Virus record (IMG/VR): IMGVR_UViG_3300033146_002714
Coordinates: 1 to 39,891 of that record
DNA from: a virus
Strand: one strand, 5' to 3'
Length of the DNA stretch: 39,891 nt
In this document: positions 28,952-38,700 of the stretch, one piece after another
Numbering within the stretch: position 1 is the first letter of the stretch
Layout: each line of letters opens with the position of its first letter
Notes under the pieces: model-generated
Told to the model about the DNA's origin: nothing
Database searches by the model: none
What the model saw: only the letters and a program-made list of their open reading frames with translations
Program-made: the position numbers and the translations under genes

Positions 28952-28978
28952 GGTAATTAAATAGCAGTTTGTAAATAA

Positions 28979-29013
28979 GGGAGGATGGTTTAAACCTCCT
29001 CCCTATTTTTTTT
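28979..29013 (+). terminator. Strong terminator after major capsid gene
   Basis: GGGAGGA and TCCTCCC pair around a GGTTTAAACC core, followed by TATTTTTTTT. Confidence 0.85.
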
Positions 29014-29034
29014 GAATAAAAGGAGGAAATAGAA

Positions 29035-29616
29035 ATGGATATTATGGATAGAACTGAAAAAACTATTGTTGTTAACAGAACGAGCGGAATGGTTGGATAT
29101 ACAATACCAACATTAAGAATTAATAGAGTATGGCATAAAACGGGTGACATTATTTTAGTTCCAATCAACGAATTGGTTGAATTAACAATGATGCCAGGTG
29201 GTAGAAAATTGCTTGAAGAGTACTTACTTGTTCAAGACAAGTCCGTTGTTGAAGATGTGCTTGGTGTTGAAATGCAACCTGAGTATAGCTACTCAGACAC
29301 AGAGGTTGACTTTATACTTTACGAAGGAACTGATGAGCAGTTTTCAGATTGTTTGGACTATGCTCCAGCAGGCGTTATTGGAATGCTAAAAGCTAAAGCG
29401 ATAAAAAAGAAACCGAATACAACTTTTAAACTTGCGGCTTTAAATGAAAAGCTAGGTGTTAACTTAGATGTTCTAATTAGAAACGCAGACACAGAAGACT
29501 TGATCGATGAAGCATCTAAGATTTCAGAAAGAAGATCTGCTCCTGTTAAAATAGAAAAGAAAGCTATAGGATCTAAAACTAAGTCTAAATACAAAGTGGT
29601 AGAGCCTAAAAAATAG
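29035..29616 (+). CDS. Head-region hypothetical protein, 193 aa
   Basis: The start follows AAAAGGAGGAAATAGAA, just after the terminator. The N-terminal half is strand-rich (KTIVVNRTSGMVGYTIPTLR), the C-terminus Lys-rich (SKTKSKYKVVEPKK). Its place between capsid and connector genes fits a head-tail joining or minor head protein. Not recognised. Confidence 0.7.
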   Translation: MDIMDRTEKTIVVNRTSGMVGYTIPTLRINRVWHKTGDIILVPINELVELTMMPGGRKLLEEYLLVQDKSVVEDVLGVEMQPEYSYSDTEVDFILYEGTDEQFSDCLDYAPAGVIGMLKAKAIKKKPNTTFKLAALNEKLGVNLDVLIRNADTEDLIDEASKISERRSAPVKIEKKAIGSKTKSKYKVVEPKK

Positions 29617-29634
29617 ATAGGGGAGTGAGTTAGT

Positions 29635-30159
29635 ATGACTGAAGCAGAACGATACGCTGGTCAAACTCCTTTTCAAGAAATTTATAATAAGTTTTTTTCT
29701 ACAGTTACCGAAGAGATGTACTTGGAATGGGACGAAGATGAAACCAAGGCAGATATAAAAAATATTTTAATATCTGCTATCCCTGGTTTCAGTTTTCCTC
29801 GTTTTAAGTTATATGATTATGAAAAGACTACCGATTCAGGTACTAATGAGATAACTGTTGGAGACACATATAATTTTCTACTTGACGAGGAAGAGATCGA
29901 TATTTTTAGTGGTCTTATGGTTGGGAATTGGATTAACCGACAAATTTTAACCGCAGACGTAACAAGACAAAAGTATAGCTCAAGAGATTTTGAATTCACT
30001 TCTCAAGCCAATCACTTAGGGAAGTTGATGAGTCTTAAAGAATTATTCGCTAAAACAAACAATAAAAAACAAAAAATGTATAAAAGAAGAAAGACTGATG
30101 CGGATGGATACATCAGACCTAACTTTGGAATGCTTGGAGGTAAGAAAAATGCCTACTAA
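29635..30159 (+). CDS. Probable head-tail connector protein, 174 aa
   Basis: The start follows AGGGGAGTGAGTTAGT. The sequence (MTEAERYAGQTPFQEIYNKF) begins with helices and continues with IGSAIPGFSFPRF-like packing (here LISAIPGFSFPRFKLYDYE), then NWINRQILTADVTRQKY. It sits at the usual place of an adaptor/connector. Assigned by position. It overlaps the next gene by 11 bases. Confidence 0.6.
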   Translation: MTEAERYAGQTPFQEIYNKFFSTVTEEMYLEWDEDETKADIKNILISAIPGFSFPRFKLYDYEKTTDSGTNEITVGDTYNFLLDEEEIDIFSGLMVGNWINRQILTADVTRQKYSSRDFEFTSQANHLGKLMSLKELFAKTNNKKQKMYKRRKTDADGYIRPNFGMLGGKKNAY

Positions 30160-30463
30160 CAAGTTAACCTTAGACAGAAAAGACGAGAGTAAATACAAGA
30201 GAGTCCTTGTTAATATGGTTTATAAGCTACTTCCTTTGCGAGAAGAGGGTACAGATTGGATTAAATACCTAGACTCTTTAATATTAGAGATAAAAGGATT
30301 CGGCTATATCTTTGAGAATGATGATTCAGTGTCTTTCATTCGACTGCTTAGTAAACTAGAAGGCTTAAGAGACCTGGTCGAAGACAGTGACTTTATGCTT
30401 TACCGAAAAATTATTTTTGAATGTACTAACTTAATTAACATCAAGGAAGTTGGTGCTGAGTAA
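30149..30463 (+). CDS. Neck-region hypothetical protein, 104 aa
   Basis: The start is ATG 30149 with TTGGAGGTAAGAAAA before it; an earlier in-frame ATG at 30098 lies well inside the upstream gene without a site. A small helical, charged protein (MPTNKLTLDRKDESKYKRVL). Its stop overlaps the next start (TAATG). Probably part of the neck assembly. Confidence 0.65.
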   Translation: MPTNKLTLDRKDESKYKRVLVNMVYKLLPLREEGTDWIKYLDSLILEIKGFGYIFENDDSVSFIRLLSKLEGLRDLVEDSDFMLYRKIIFECTNLINIKEVGAE

Positions 30464-31659
30464 TGTCAGAAGCATATGATCTTTTTCAAAAAAGAATACT
30501 AGACCAAAGAAAAATTCCAAAAGATCGCCTAATTGCTGATAAATTAAACGGGTTCAAAGCCGCACTCGAAAAGTCTTACAACGCGGAAAGTATTGATATT
30601 AACGGTATAAGAACAAAAGGTTTTATTACCAGAGTTGATTCAAGTCCTAAGATAAAGACCGAGGGGTTCTCGGCGCTTAGTCAATACTGTTCTATTGGAA
30701 GTATCGTATATTGGGTTAGAGATAACTCTTACTGGATGATATCTGAGCAAAACAAAAATGAGGCGGCTTACTTTAACGGCAGTCTTTTGCAGGCTCTGTA
30801 TGAAGTTACTTGGAGAGATGATGAAACTGGGAAAAATTATTCTACTCGATCCGCAGTAAAAGGCCCAGAAGAAACGACCCACCCAGTAGAATACAAGCAA
30901 GGTATTACAGTCAACACACCAAATCTTTCGCTGACATTGATCATCTCAAAAGACGCCGATGGCGTAGGACTATTAAAGAGATATTCTCAAGTTTTCGTCA
31001 ATGGCGAAAAATGGGAGGTTGTTGCATACGACAAGTACACCGATGAACACTTAATAACATTTGAAATGATTGAAAAAACAATTGATAAAGAGTTTGACGA
31101 CACGGATAATCAAATCCCTGGTGGTATGGAAGACATTATATTTACTCATACTTCTGCGCTTTCAGATTTTCCTCAGATCGAATCTGATACTTCAATTGCA
31201 AATTTAGCACCTGTCTTATTTAGAAATGATGAGATCTATGACTCACCTTATGTGGTTGGAGCTTACAATTGCACTTTAACAGAGTCTGGAGTTATATTGG
31301 ATACAGTGGGAATGGCTAAGGTTATTTACACATATCCAGAGATAAGTAAGATATTTACATACGAGACAGAAGTAACTGCAACGCCTGTATCTGAAAAGGT
31401 TTTTGCTATTAGTGGAGCTTCACTAGTGTCGGCTTACTTGGAATCTACTTACACAGTATCACTAAAAGAAAATGGTAGAACCCTGGTAACAGAAGGAGAC
31501 TGGACTTACGATGAAACATTCTTTGAGGGAGTGTTAATTGAATACGGTAAGCTAGTGTTAAAAGCAACGGGGGTTGCTGGAAATACGTCTATTAGCTATA
31601 CTTTTAACGGAGAGACAGTAGCAAAGGTTGTTAAAGTTGCACCTATCTTTGAGAATTAA
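30463..31659 (+). CDS. Neck/head-closure protein with C-terminal Ig-like domain, 398 aa
   Basis: Residues 1-200 resemble a head-closure domain: helix, then beta barrel with FVNGEKWEVVAYDKY. Residues 270-398 look like an immunoglobulin-like module (TYTVSLKENGRTLVTEGDW, VLKATGVAGNTSISYTF), as often attached to phage surface proteins. Order in the cluster (connector, small neck gene, closure, tail terminator) supports the call. No family match can be verified here. Confidence 0.55.
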   Translation: MSEAYDLFQKRILDQRKIPKDRLIADKLNGFKAALEKSYNAESIDINGIRTKGFITRVDSSPKIKTEGFSALSQYCSIGSIVYWVRDNSYWMISEQNKNEAAYFNGSLLQALYEVTWRDDETGKNYSTRSAVKGPEETTHPVEYKQGITVNTPNLSLTLIISKDADGVGLLKRYSQVFVNGEKWEVVAYDKYTDEHLITFEMIEKTIDKEFDDTDNQIPGGMEDIIFTHTSALSDFPQIESDTSIANLAPVLFRNDEIYDSPYVVGAYNCTLTESGVILDTVGMAKVIYTYPEISKIFTYETEVTATPVSEKVFAISGASLVSAYLESTYTVSLKENGRTLVTEGDWTYDETFFEGVLIEYGKLVLKATGVAGNTSISYTFNGETVAKVVKVAPIFEN

Positions 31660-31670
31660 AGGAGGTTTAC

Positions 31671-32189
31671 ATGAGAGCTACGATAGATTTAACAAGTAAA
31701 AATAATGGAACGAATTTCCTTGATACCGCAACAGACTTAGAGGTTATCGTTGGAAAGATTTTAAATAATCAAGATCTTTTAAAACTGCTCTACTATAACG
31801 ATGGAGACTGCTTGGAGAGGGAAGATATTACAGATCCAGCTATTTTAAAAGACATCATGAGAAACAATATAAGGGTAAAACCAAAGTTGGAGATACCTGA
31901 AGAGACGAATTCTTACATAGTTATTACTTTTGACTCTTTTACGCCTTCGGAGAACCCGCAGTACCGAGACAACTTAGTTATTTTTGATGTTTTATGTCCG
32001 ATAGAGTCTTGGGATAACCTTGGTAGTTATTTGTTAAGACCAATGGCGATACAACATCAATTATCTTCAATGTTTCATAAACAAAAATTAAGTGGAATCG
32101 GAGTGGCTCAGTTTAATACCTCTGACCTTCTTAACTTAGGCCCTTATTCTGGATATCAGCTAGTCTTCTCCGTTACTAATCGTGATTAA
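31671..32189 (+). CDS. Probable tail terminator protein, 172 aa
   Basis: The start follows AAAGGAGGTTTAC. The core DNLVIFDVLCPIESWDNLGS resembles the central strand of tail terminator/neck proteins, flanked by helices (LLRPMAIQHQLSSMFHKQ). Position just before the tail tube gene agrees. Medium confidence. Confidence 0.55.
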   Translation: MRATIDLTSKNNGTNFLDTATDLEVIVGKILNNQDLLKLLYYNDGDCLEREDITDPAILKDIMRNNIRVKPKLEIPEETNSYIVITFDSFTPSENPQYRDNLVIFDVLCPIESWDNLGSYLLRPMAIQHQLSSMFHKQKLSGIGVAQFNTSDLLNLGPYSGYQLVFSVTNRD

Positions 32190-32949
32190 CAATCTTCTAT
32201 TGAATGTGGGGATTGACATACCAATGATGCAGTATGGGGTCAAATTGCATCAACCCTCTATTTTAGAAATTGCATTACTTGGTGAGGAAGAGTTTTTTTA
32301 TTCTCTCAGGCTTATATTTTTAAATGGTTTAAAAAAAATTCAAGAATCAGTTGTAGACTCAATAGACGACAAACAAGGTAAAGAAGTTATCAGGTGCTAT
32401 AATGAGTCTCAACTATTAAAATTAACCTATGAATTAATCCCTACTCAAAAGAGCGCGTTAAATGGTTTTTTTAAGCTTTCGTTTCCGGGGTTTAAAGTTA
32501 TTTCAAAAGGCGATTATTTATTTTTAGCAAATGAGGTTGAGGAAAAGATTCTTATTATAGATCAAGAGTTTTTAGAGAATTTAAAAGAAACCTGGTATGA
32601 TGTTTATTGTGTTAAATTTCTACTAAAGGAACAAGCTGACTTCAACACAAAAAGCAGTAAAGCTAATTCGATTGCAGATAAAATTAAAAATTCAAGGTCG
32701 AAGGTTTCCAAAGAGACTGAGTCAGCCAGCCACAATTCAAGTATATTAGGATATTATGCATCGAAGCTATCTGTTGGTAGTCCATCAATGAATATCCTAA
32801 ATATAAACCAGTTAACCTTATATCAACTTTTAGATCAATTCGCCGGTCTTATGTCCTTTTTAGAGCACAAAGCAAGTTTCAGTGCCGCTCTTCAAGGTGG
32901 TAAGGGAGAGGTCGTAAATTGGTTAAAAGATGACAATATAAACACATAG
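32182..32949 (+). CDS. Tail-region hypothetical protein, 255 aa
   Basis: The start is uncertain. GTG 32182 overlaps the previous stop, but no ribosome site is visible there; TTG 32200 or ATG 32224 are alternatives. The GIDIPMMQYGVKLHQPSILE region looks like a true domain start, so I favour an upstream start. The C-terminal half is Ser/Lys-rich and helical (KIKNSRSKVSKETES). Function unknown; by position a tail assembly factor. Confidence 0.65.
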   Translation: MINNLLLNVGIDIPMMQYGVKLHQPSILEIALLGEEEFFYSLRLIFLNGLKKIQESVVDSIDDKQGKEVIRCYNESQLLKLTYELIPTQKSALNGFFKLSFPGFKVISKGDYLFLANEVEEKILIIDQEFLENLKETWYDVYCVKFLLKEQADFNTKSSKANSIADKIKNSRSKVSKETESASHNSSILGYYASKLSVGSPSMNILNINQLTLYQLLDQFAGLMSFLEHKASFSAALQGGKGEVVNWLKDDNINT

Positions 32950-32960
32950 GAGGAAAATAA

Positions 32961-33803
32961 ATGAAATATGGTATTAGAGAAGCCGTTGACGTAGTTTTTA
33001 AAGCTGCATCAGCAATGACATTGGGTACACAGACATTCGCAAAAGGCGAGCCAGTTATCTATTTTGATAGCTTAAAGAGTTCAACTGTTGAGGGCGGAGC
33101 TACTACAGTTTACGCTATGGGTGGTAAGGGCAACACTCGTTTACTAGCATGGGAAGGCGATAAGACTGTAACTTTCACTTTTGAAGATGCACTTATCTCA
33201 TCAACAGGTCTAGCAATTCTTTCTGGAGCTGGACTTATAAAAGCAGCTACGGGAGAGTCATTAACATCTCATAGAACAGTTACAGCAACTTCTACCGTTA
33301 CTGTCGAAGGAACTGTACCAGTGGATATTAGCGCAGCAATTGACGCTAGTGAGACATTTGTAACCACAGACGTATTCGGTATGGTATTAGACTCAGCCGG
33401 AGAAATCGTGACTAAGCTTGGTGTTGCTTCAGCTACAGGTGCAACAGACTTAGAGTTCACCGCAGCTACTGCGGCAGACGTTCCAGTTGGAAGTTACACA
33501 GTTCTAGTCGATTACTACGTTACGAAAGATGCTGACATCACTCAAATTGATATTACAGCAGAGCAGTTCGCTGGATACTTCTACATTGAGGGAGATACTT
33601 TGTTCAGACGTCAACAAGACGGTGTGGATATCGAGGCTCAAGTTATAATTCCAAACGCTAAGATTCAAACTGCATTCACCTTAGCAATGTCACCAACAGG
33701 AGATCCATCATCATTCACATTCACTGCTGATGCTTTCCCAGGTGTCGTTAAAGGTAACACAGAAGCTAAAAAAGTTCTTTACGCACTTCAACTAGCAGAG
33801 TAA
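32961..33803 (+). CDS. Major tail (tube) protein, 280 aa
   Basis: The start follows AGGAGGAAAATAA. A beta-rich, Thr/Ala-rich protein with few Cys or Trp, with the pattern TRLLAWEGDKTVTFTFEDA near residue 53 that is common in tail tube proteins. An Ig-like or spacer segment sits in the middle (VTATSTVTVEGTVPVDISAA). High-quality ribosome site and an immediate strong terminator suggest high expression. Confidence 0.65.
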   Translation: MKYGIREAVDVVFKAASAMTLGTQTFAKGEPVIYFDSLKSSTVEGGATTVYAMGGKGNTRLLAWEGDKTVTFTFEDALISSTGLAILSGAGLIKAATGESLTSHRTVTATSTVTVEGTVPVDISAAIDASETFVTTDVFGMVLDSAGEIVTKLGVASATGATDLEFTAATAADVPVGSYTVLVDYYVTKDADITQIDITAEQFAGYFYIEGDTLFRRQQDGVDIEAQVIIPNAKIQTAFTLAMSPTGDPSSFTFTADAFPGVVKGNTEAKKVLYALQLAE

Positions 33804-33810
33804 TTTGATG

Positions 33811-33845
33811 CGGTGGTGTTTTAATTAACACCACCGATTTTTTTA
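33811..33845 (+). terminator. Strong terminator after tail tube gene
   Basis: CGGTGGTGTT-TTAATT-AACACCACCG perfect 10-bp stem followed by ATTTTTTT. Confidence 0.9.
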
Positions 33846-33861
33846 AAAAGGAGAAAATGGA

Positions 33862-34371
33862 ATGAAAATAGATAATTATGATATAAAAAAAACAACAAAA
33901 GAGATTCTCATAGAATCTGAGAAGGTTCTTATTAAACAGTACCTACCAACAGAAATCAAGAGTGACCTTATAGAAGGTGTAACTCAAATAGTCGCAGAAG
34001 AAAACAGTTTCACCGCTAGTCAAGCTAATGTAAACGCATTGTTTCATGGTTTCTTAGTTGTTAATTATTCAGATATAGAGTTTGAAACGATTAACAGAGA
34101 AACTGCTATTAAAGTTTATGACTACTTCGAAAGCAATGGTTACATGGAGAAAGTTATAGCAGCAATACCAAAGTCAGAATATTCCTCTTTATTCGATTAC
34201 ATGACAGAGTCAATAAACGAGTTAAATAAATATAAACAATCAATGTCCATCGTTGTAGATAAAATAATTGCATCGGTACCAGTGTTAATGGAGCGAGTTC
34301 GAGACATATCTAAGGATATAGATTTTGAGGAATTAGGAATTATAAAAGATATATATTCTAAACTAGGTTAA
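33862..34371 (+). CDS. Possible tail assembly chaperone, 169 aa
   Basis: Start ATG 33862 after AAGGAGAAAATGGA; an ATG five bases earlier gives only two codons. The protein is helical and acidic. Its place between tail tube and tape measure is where chaperones lie. The usual second, frameshift-extended product is not evident, since the gene is followed at once by a terminator. Function inferred from position only. Confidence 0.55.
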   Translation: MKIDNYDIKKTTKEILIESEKVLIKQYLPTEIKSDLIEGVTQIVAEENSFTASQANVNALFHGFLVVNYSDIEFETINRETAIKVYDYFESNGYMEKVIAAIPKSEYSSLFDYMTESINELNKYKQSMSIVVDKIIASVPVLMERVRDISKDIDFEELGIIKDIYSKLG

Positions 34372-34375
34372 GCGA

Positions 34376-34407
34376 GTCCGTCCATTTATATGGGCGGACT
34401 TTTTTTT
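34376..34407 (+). terminator. Strong terminator
   Basis: GTCCGTCCA and TGGGCGGAC pair around a short TTTATA loop, followed by eight T. Confidence 0.85.
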
Positions 34408-34427
34408 GTGAGAAAGAAGGTTTAAGA

Positions 34428-35768
34428 ATGTCACATTATACCGGTGGAAATAAAGTCATCGCAAAAGAAGCGGCTGCGAGTAGGGCGGCCTTATTAGAAT
34501 CAGAAAAACTAATGAGAAAAATGTACTCTCATTTCGTATCTTCGTCTAAAGTAACAAAAACTACTGAGCTAATGAAGCAAACTGAGAAGCTTAGAGATCA
34601 ATTTAATAAAGTTTTTACAGAGGACCCCTACATGGCTTTAAAAAACATGTTAAAAGATAGGGTGATAGTGGAAAAAGGTAGCTGGATATCACAAGCACAA
34701 ACGGCTACTAAGGACTTGAGAAATAGAAAGCCAGAGAGAACAAGAGCAGAGGTGCAGAAAAGATTAGATGCAATTCAATTGCTTCTAAAAGTTTCTATAG
34801 AAGTAAGAGACTTAAGAACTTGGAGTAACTCAGCTTCCATTGAATCTGTGATAAAACAGCTTTCCGCCTATGAGAAAGTACTCGCTAAAGGACTCACAGG
34901 GAAAAAGAGATATACTTCAAGTGCGAACGACAACCTTTTTAAAGAATTTGGTTCAGCTATGAATGATTTTACTGGATATATAGTCGGTGAAGCTATGGAT
35001 GAATACGGGATAGATAAGATAGTAGACAAAAGCATTCAAACTTCAGTCAGTATGGTTGGTAATAAGCAAGCTCTTAAGTACTATGTAGACGAAAATTTTG
35101 AGACTAAGTCAAGAATGAAGAATCAAGTTTCTGACTTGGAGGTAACGAGGGTTGTTGGAGGAGAGAAGTACCGAATAAACATTAGTGCAAAGATGAGAAA
35201 TTTCGGTCATTTTAACAAAGACAATTCTTTAAATGGTGCTAACTTTAGACCAGAAGTTACGCTTCAAGGCAACGTTGGTTTCAATAGAGTAATTGCCATG
35301 ATAAAAATGGGTCCGTATGCACAAGAGTTTTACAGGTTTGCAGCTGCAACCTTTAATTATAATAGATATCCAGAGGACAATATTATATTTAGGTTTACAA
35401 GGTCTAACCAGAAGTCTCCTACGGAATATTTAAAAACACTCTCTAATATGATTTGGCTGTCAACCTTCCAGGAGTCTTTTGGTTTAGGTGCTAATCAAGG
35501 ACAGTTAATATCCGCAATGATAATTAATAAGAAAATGTATACACTACAAGATATTTATCCAAGATCAGTCGCTGAAGTATCGCTGCACTCAGATAACAGT
35601 CTTTTTTCGAAGAAATTCTCAACAAAGTATATACCATATAATCCAGAACTTACTTTTTATAACGCAGGTTCTAGAGAGCAGTATTTAGTAAAATATCTTG
35701 AGTTAAAAGCTCAAGTCAAACTGAAGTCAATGATGATAAGAGAAACAAGCACTTTAATGAAGGGGTGA
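34428..35768 (+). CDS. Tail-region hypothetical protein, 446 aa
   Basis: Start after GAAAGAAGGTTTAAGA. The first 170 residues are helical (AASRAALLESEKLMRKMYSH); the rest is mixed with a TRVVGGEKYRINISAKMRNF stretch. The stop is 4 bases before the tape measure start, so the two are cotranscribed. Not recognised. A tail-tip or tape-measure-associated protein is possible. Confidence 0.7.
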   Translation: MSHYTGGNKVIAKEAAASRAALLESEKLMRKMYSHFVSSSKVTKTTELMKQTEKLRDQFNKVFTEDPYMALKNMLKDRVIVEKGSWISQAQTATKDLRNRKPERTRAEVQKRLDAIQLLLKVSIEVRDLRTWSNSASIESVIKQLSAYEKVLAKGLTGKKRYTSSANDNLFKEFGSAMNDFTGYIVGEAMDEYGIDKIVDKSIQTSVSMVGNKQALKYYVDENFETKSRMKNQVSDLEVTRVVGGEKYRINISAKMRNFGHFNKDNSLNGANFRPEVTLQGNVGFNRVIAMIKMGPYAQEFYRFAAATFNYNRYPEDNIIFRFTRSNQKSPTEYLKTLSNMIWLSTFQESFGLGANQGQLISAMIINKKMYTLQDIYPRSVAEVSLHSDNSLFSKKFSTKYIPYNPELTFYNAGSREQYLVKYLELKAQVKLKSMMIRETSTLMKG

Positions 35769-35772
35769 AAAA

Positions 35773-38700
35773 ATGGCAGCAGATAGAAAATTTAATATTC
35801 AATTAGATTTTACAACGAACAAACAAAGTATGGATAAGGCGCTCAGTCAACTTTTGAAAGTTACTAATTCAGTACAATCTCAAGGGATGAAGCTGGGTAT
35901 TTCACAAAAATCAATAGACTCAACGAAAAAACAAGTAGATATATTAACAGCAGCAATGAAATCTAGTTTTAACAGAGCTACAGGAGAGATAAATTTTGGT
36001 AAGGTTAAGCAAGAGCTTATTCTTGCAGGTGTTTCTGTTGATGACCTTAAATACAATTTTAAGAAATTGGGTATAAACGCAACTCAGTCTCTCGATCAAA
36101 TAGAGCAAGGTGTTGTAAAAGTAAATAAAACAGCTGAAAAGGGAAAGAGTGTCTTACAAGGATGGGGAGAAACTCTCTTTAACAGTGCTAAATGGACTAT
36201 CACAAGTGGACTTGTTCATAAGGTTCAAGGCGAGCTTCAAAAAGCAGTTTATTTTACAAAAGACTTAGATAGAAACTTGACTGCGATTCGAGTTGTATCT
36301 GGCAAGAGTGCTCAAGATATGGCGGCTTTTGCAATAGAAGCGAACAAGGCAGCGTCAGCCTTAAAAACAACTACGAATGAATACGCTGCAGCTTCACTAG
36401 TGTTCTTCCAACAGGGTCTTACGGCTGATAAAGTTCAGATTATGACAGAAGCTACCGTTATGTCTGCTAGATTAGCAGGAGAAACGACAGAAGAGATGTC
36501 AAACCTTTTAACATCTACAGTAAATGGATATAGAATTGCGGTTGAAGATGTTTCATCTGTAACAGATAAATTCGCAGCTGTCGGTGCAGGTACTGCGGCA
36601 GACTTCCAAGAGTTGGCAGTTGCAATGTCAAAAGTTGCATCTATGGCGAACATTGCCGGAATTCCTATTGAGAGTTTAACGGCTCAAATAGCAACAATAG
36701 TTTCAGTAACGAAAGAGTCTCCAGAAGCAATCGGAACATCTTTAAAGACTATTTACGGTAGAATGTTAGCGTTTAAAAACGATATCAATGGAAACATCGT
36801 AGACGAGGACGGAGAGTCTTTTAGCGCTCCAGCTGTAGAGAGCGCTCTTGCTAAAATGAGTGCGGCTACAGGTCAGACGATTTCACTTTTTGAAACAGTA
36901 AATGGAAAGAAGACGCTGAAAGACGTTGGATCAACGATAGAGGAAATTGGTAACGCTTGGGGATTAGTGACAGACAAGTCTATTAAAGCCGGAGTAGCAA
37001 CAGCTCTCGCGGGTTCGAGACAACAGAACAGACTTTTATCTCTTTTAGATAACTGGAATATGTATAGAGATGCAGTAACTATGGCCGACGAGTCGGGTGG
37101 AGCTACTTTAATCCAGCATGCGATTGCGATAGACTCAATTGAAGGTAAAACTTCAGAGCTTCAAAGTACCATGGAAAGCCTTTATATGGAGTTAATAAGC
37201 CCAGATGATATGAAAGACATACTTGGGTTCCTCAATGAAGTTGCTAAAGTAGTTAAAAATATAACTAGTTTGGGAGGCGGTTTAACGAGTATCCTCGGTG
37301 GTGCTATGGGTATGGTAGGCGGTTCTATTGCTAGCAAAAGATACTCTGCGGACAATCTCTATCGAGCTAGTACAGACAAAGCTCAAGCTGCAGAGCTGCA
37401 GAAAAAATTCACACCTCTTTCAGGCCTAGAAAAAGAGGCTTTGGAATTCGATAAAATCTTTGATAAATTAAGCGGCTCCTATACTCAGGGAACTATGGAT
37501 GGGATGAGAGCAGATGCCAATGAGTTCTTAATGCTCTCAAAAAATGTGGAGTTAGCTGAAAAATCGGTTGAAGATCTCACTGATGCATATCAAGAGTATT
37601 TAGCAGCTAGTAGGAATATATCTAAAGGTATCGTAGTTGAAATCGATAAAAACGGAAACGAAAAAGTCTCTAGCACAATATCGAGAAAATTTGGGGTTGG
37701 GCCTAAAAAGGGCGAGAAAGATAAACGAGTTAGTTATAGTGAGTATATGTCGAACGCAGACAATAGTTCGAAGCTTCTAGGGTCGATAGGACATAAAGGG
37801 TCAGCCGGCTTAACAGACGCTGTTAAAGAGACTATAGGCGCAATGAAGTCAATGGGTCTCGATCAAGCGGAGAAAATGGGGGTTGTTGGATACGAGTCAG
37901 CTATGAATGATGCCTTTGAAGAAGCTTATCAAGAAATCTTTGAGCATGTTAACGAGGCTGGAGAAGAAGGCTTGGCAACAATCAAAGAAACGGCTGATGC
38001 GATAAAAAAATACGAAGCAAAGATTATCAGTGTTATTGGGCAACCAACTGATAATGTCGAAGAGTCAAAAAAACTAGCTAGAGAAAAAGGCGAGGCTGTA
38101 GCCAAGAGAGCAAAAGAGATGGAAAAGAATGCGATCGCGGCTGAAAAAGCAGCGGCTAGAGGTCAGGCGGCTTCAGCACTCTTAATCCCAATGGCGGCTA
38201 CAGCATTCGATTCTGGAGCAAGCATAGACGAGTTCTTTGTAGGTTTAGCTAAGTCTTCCGGAGCTTTAACTCCTATGATAGTAGATAATATATCAAAAGG
38301 AGTCATGGCAGTGGGTGAGGCAGGCGGCGGTTTTAAAGCTGGTGCTGAAGCATTTTTTGCACCTCTCTTATCAATGGGAGCTGCGATTGGCCCGATTGTT
38401 ATAGGCCTTGCGGCTCTTGCTACAGTTGTTTTTGTGGTAGTTAAGGCAATTGATCGCTCTATTGTAAGCGTAAAAGAGCATAATGAAAAGATTGCTCAAC
38501 TTGGTTCAGACTCTCAGCTTGCGGCAGATAATCTTAAAGCATTGAAAGACGAACTTACAAACGCAATGGACGCAGACCCTCATTTCGAGGTATCTGACGC
38601 AGAGAAAGAGCTTCTTGCTTTATATACGCAACAGAAAGAATTGAAAGACATACAGCTAGATCAAGAGGCTGCAATGCTTGCGTATAAGTTGCAAGAAGCA

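Noticed and set aside
33862-34407. Programmed frameshift in the tail chaperone gene
   Set aside because: No slippery site near the stop and a strong terminator follows directly, so no extended second product is possible from this gene.
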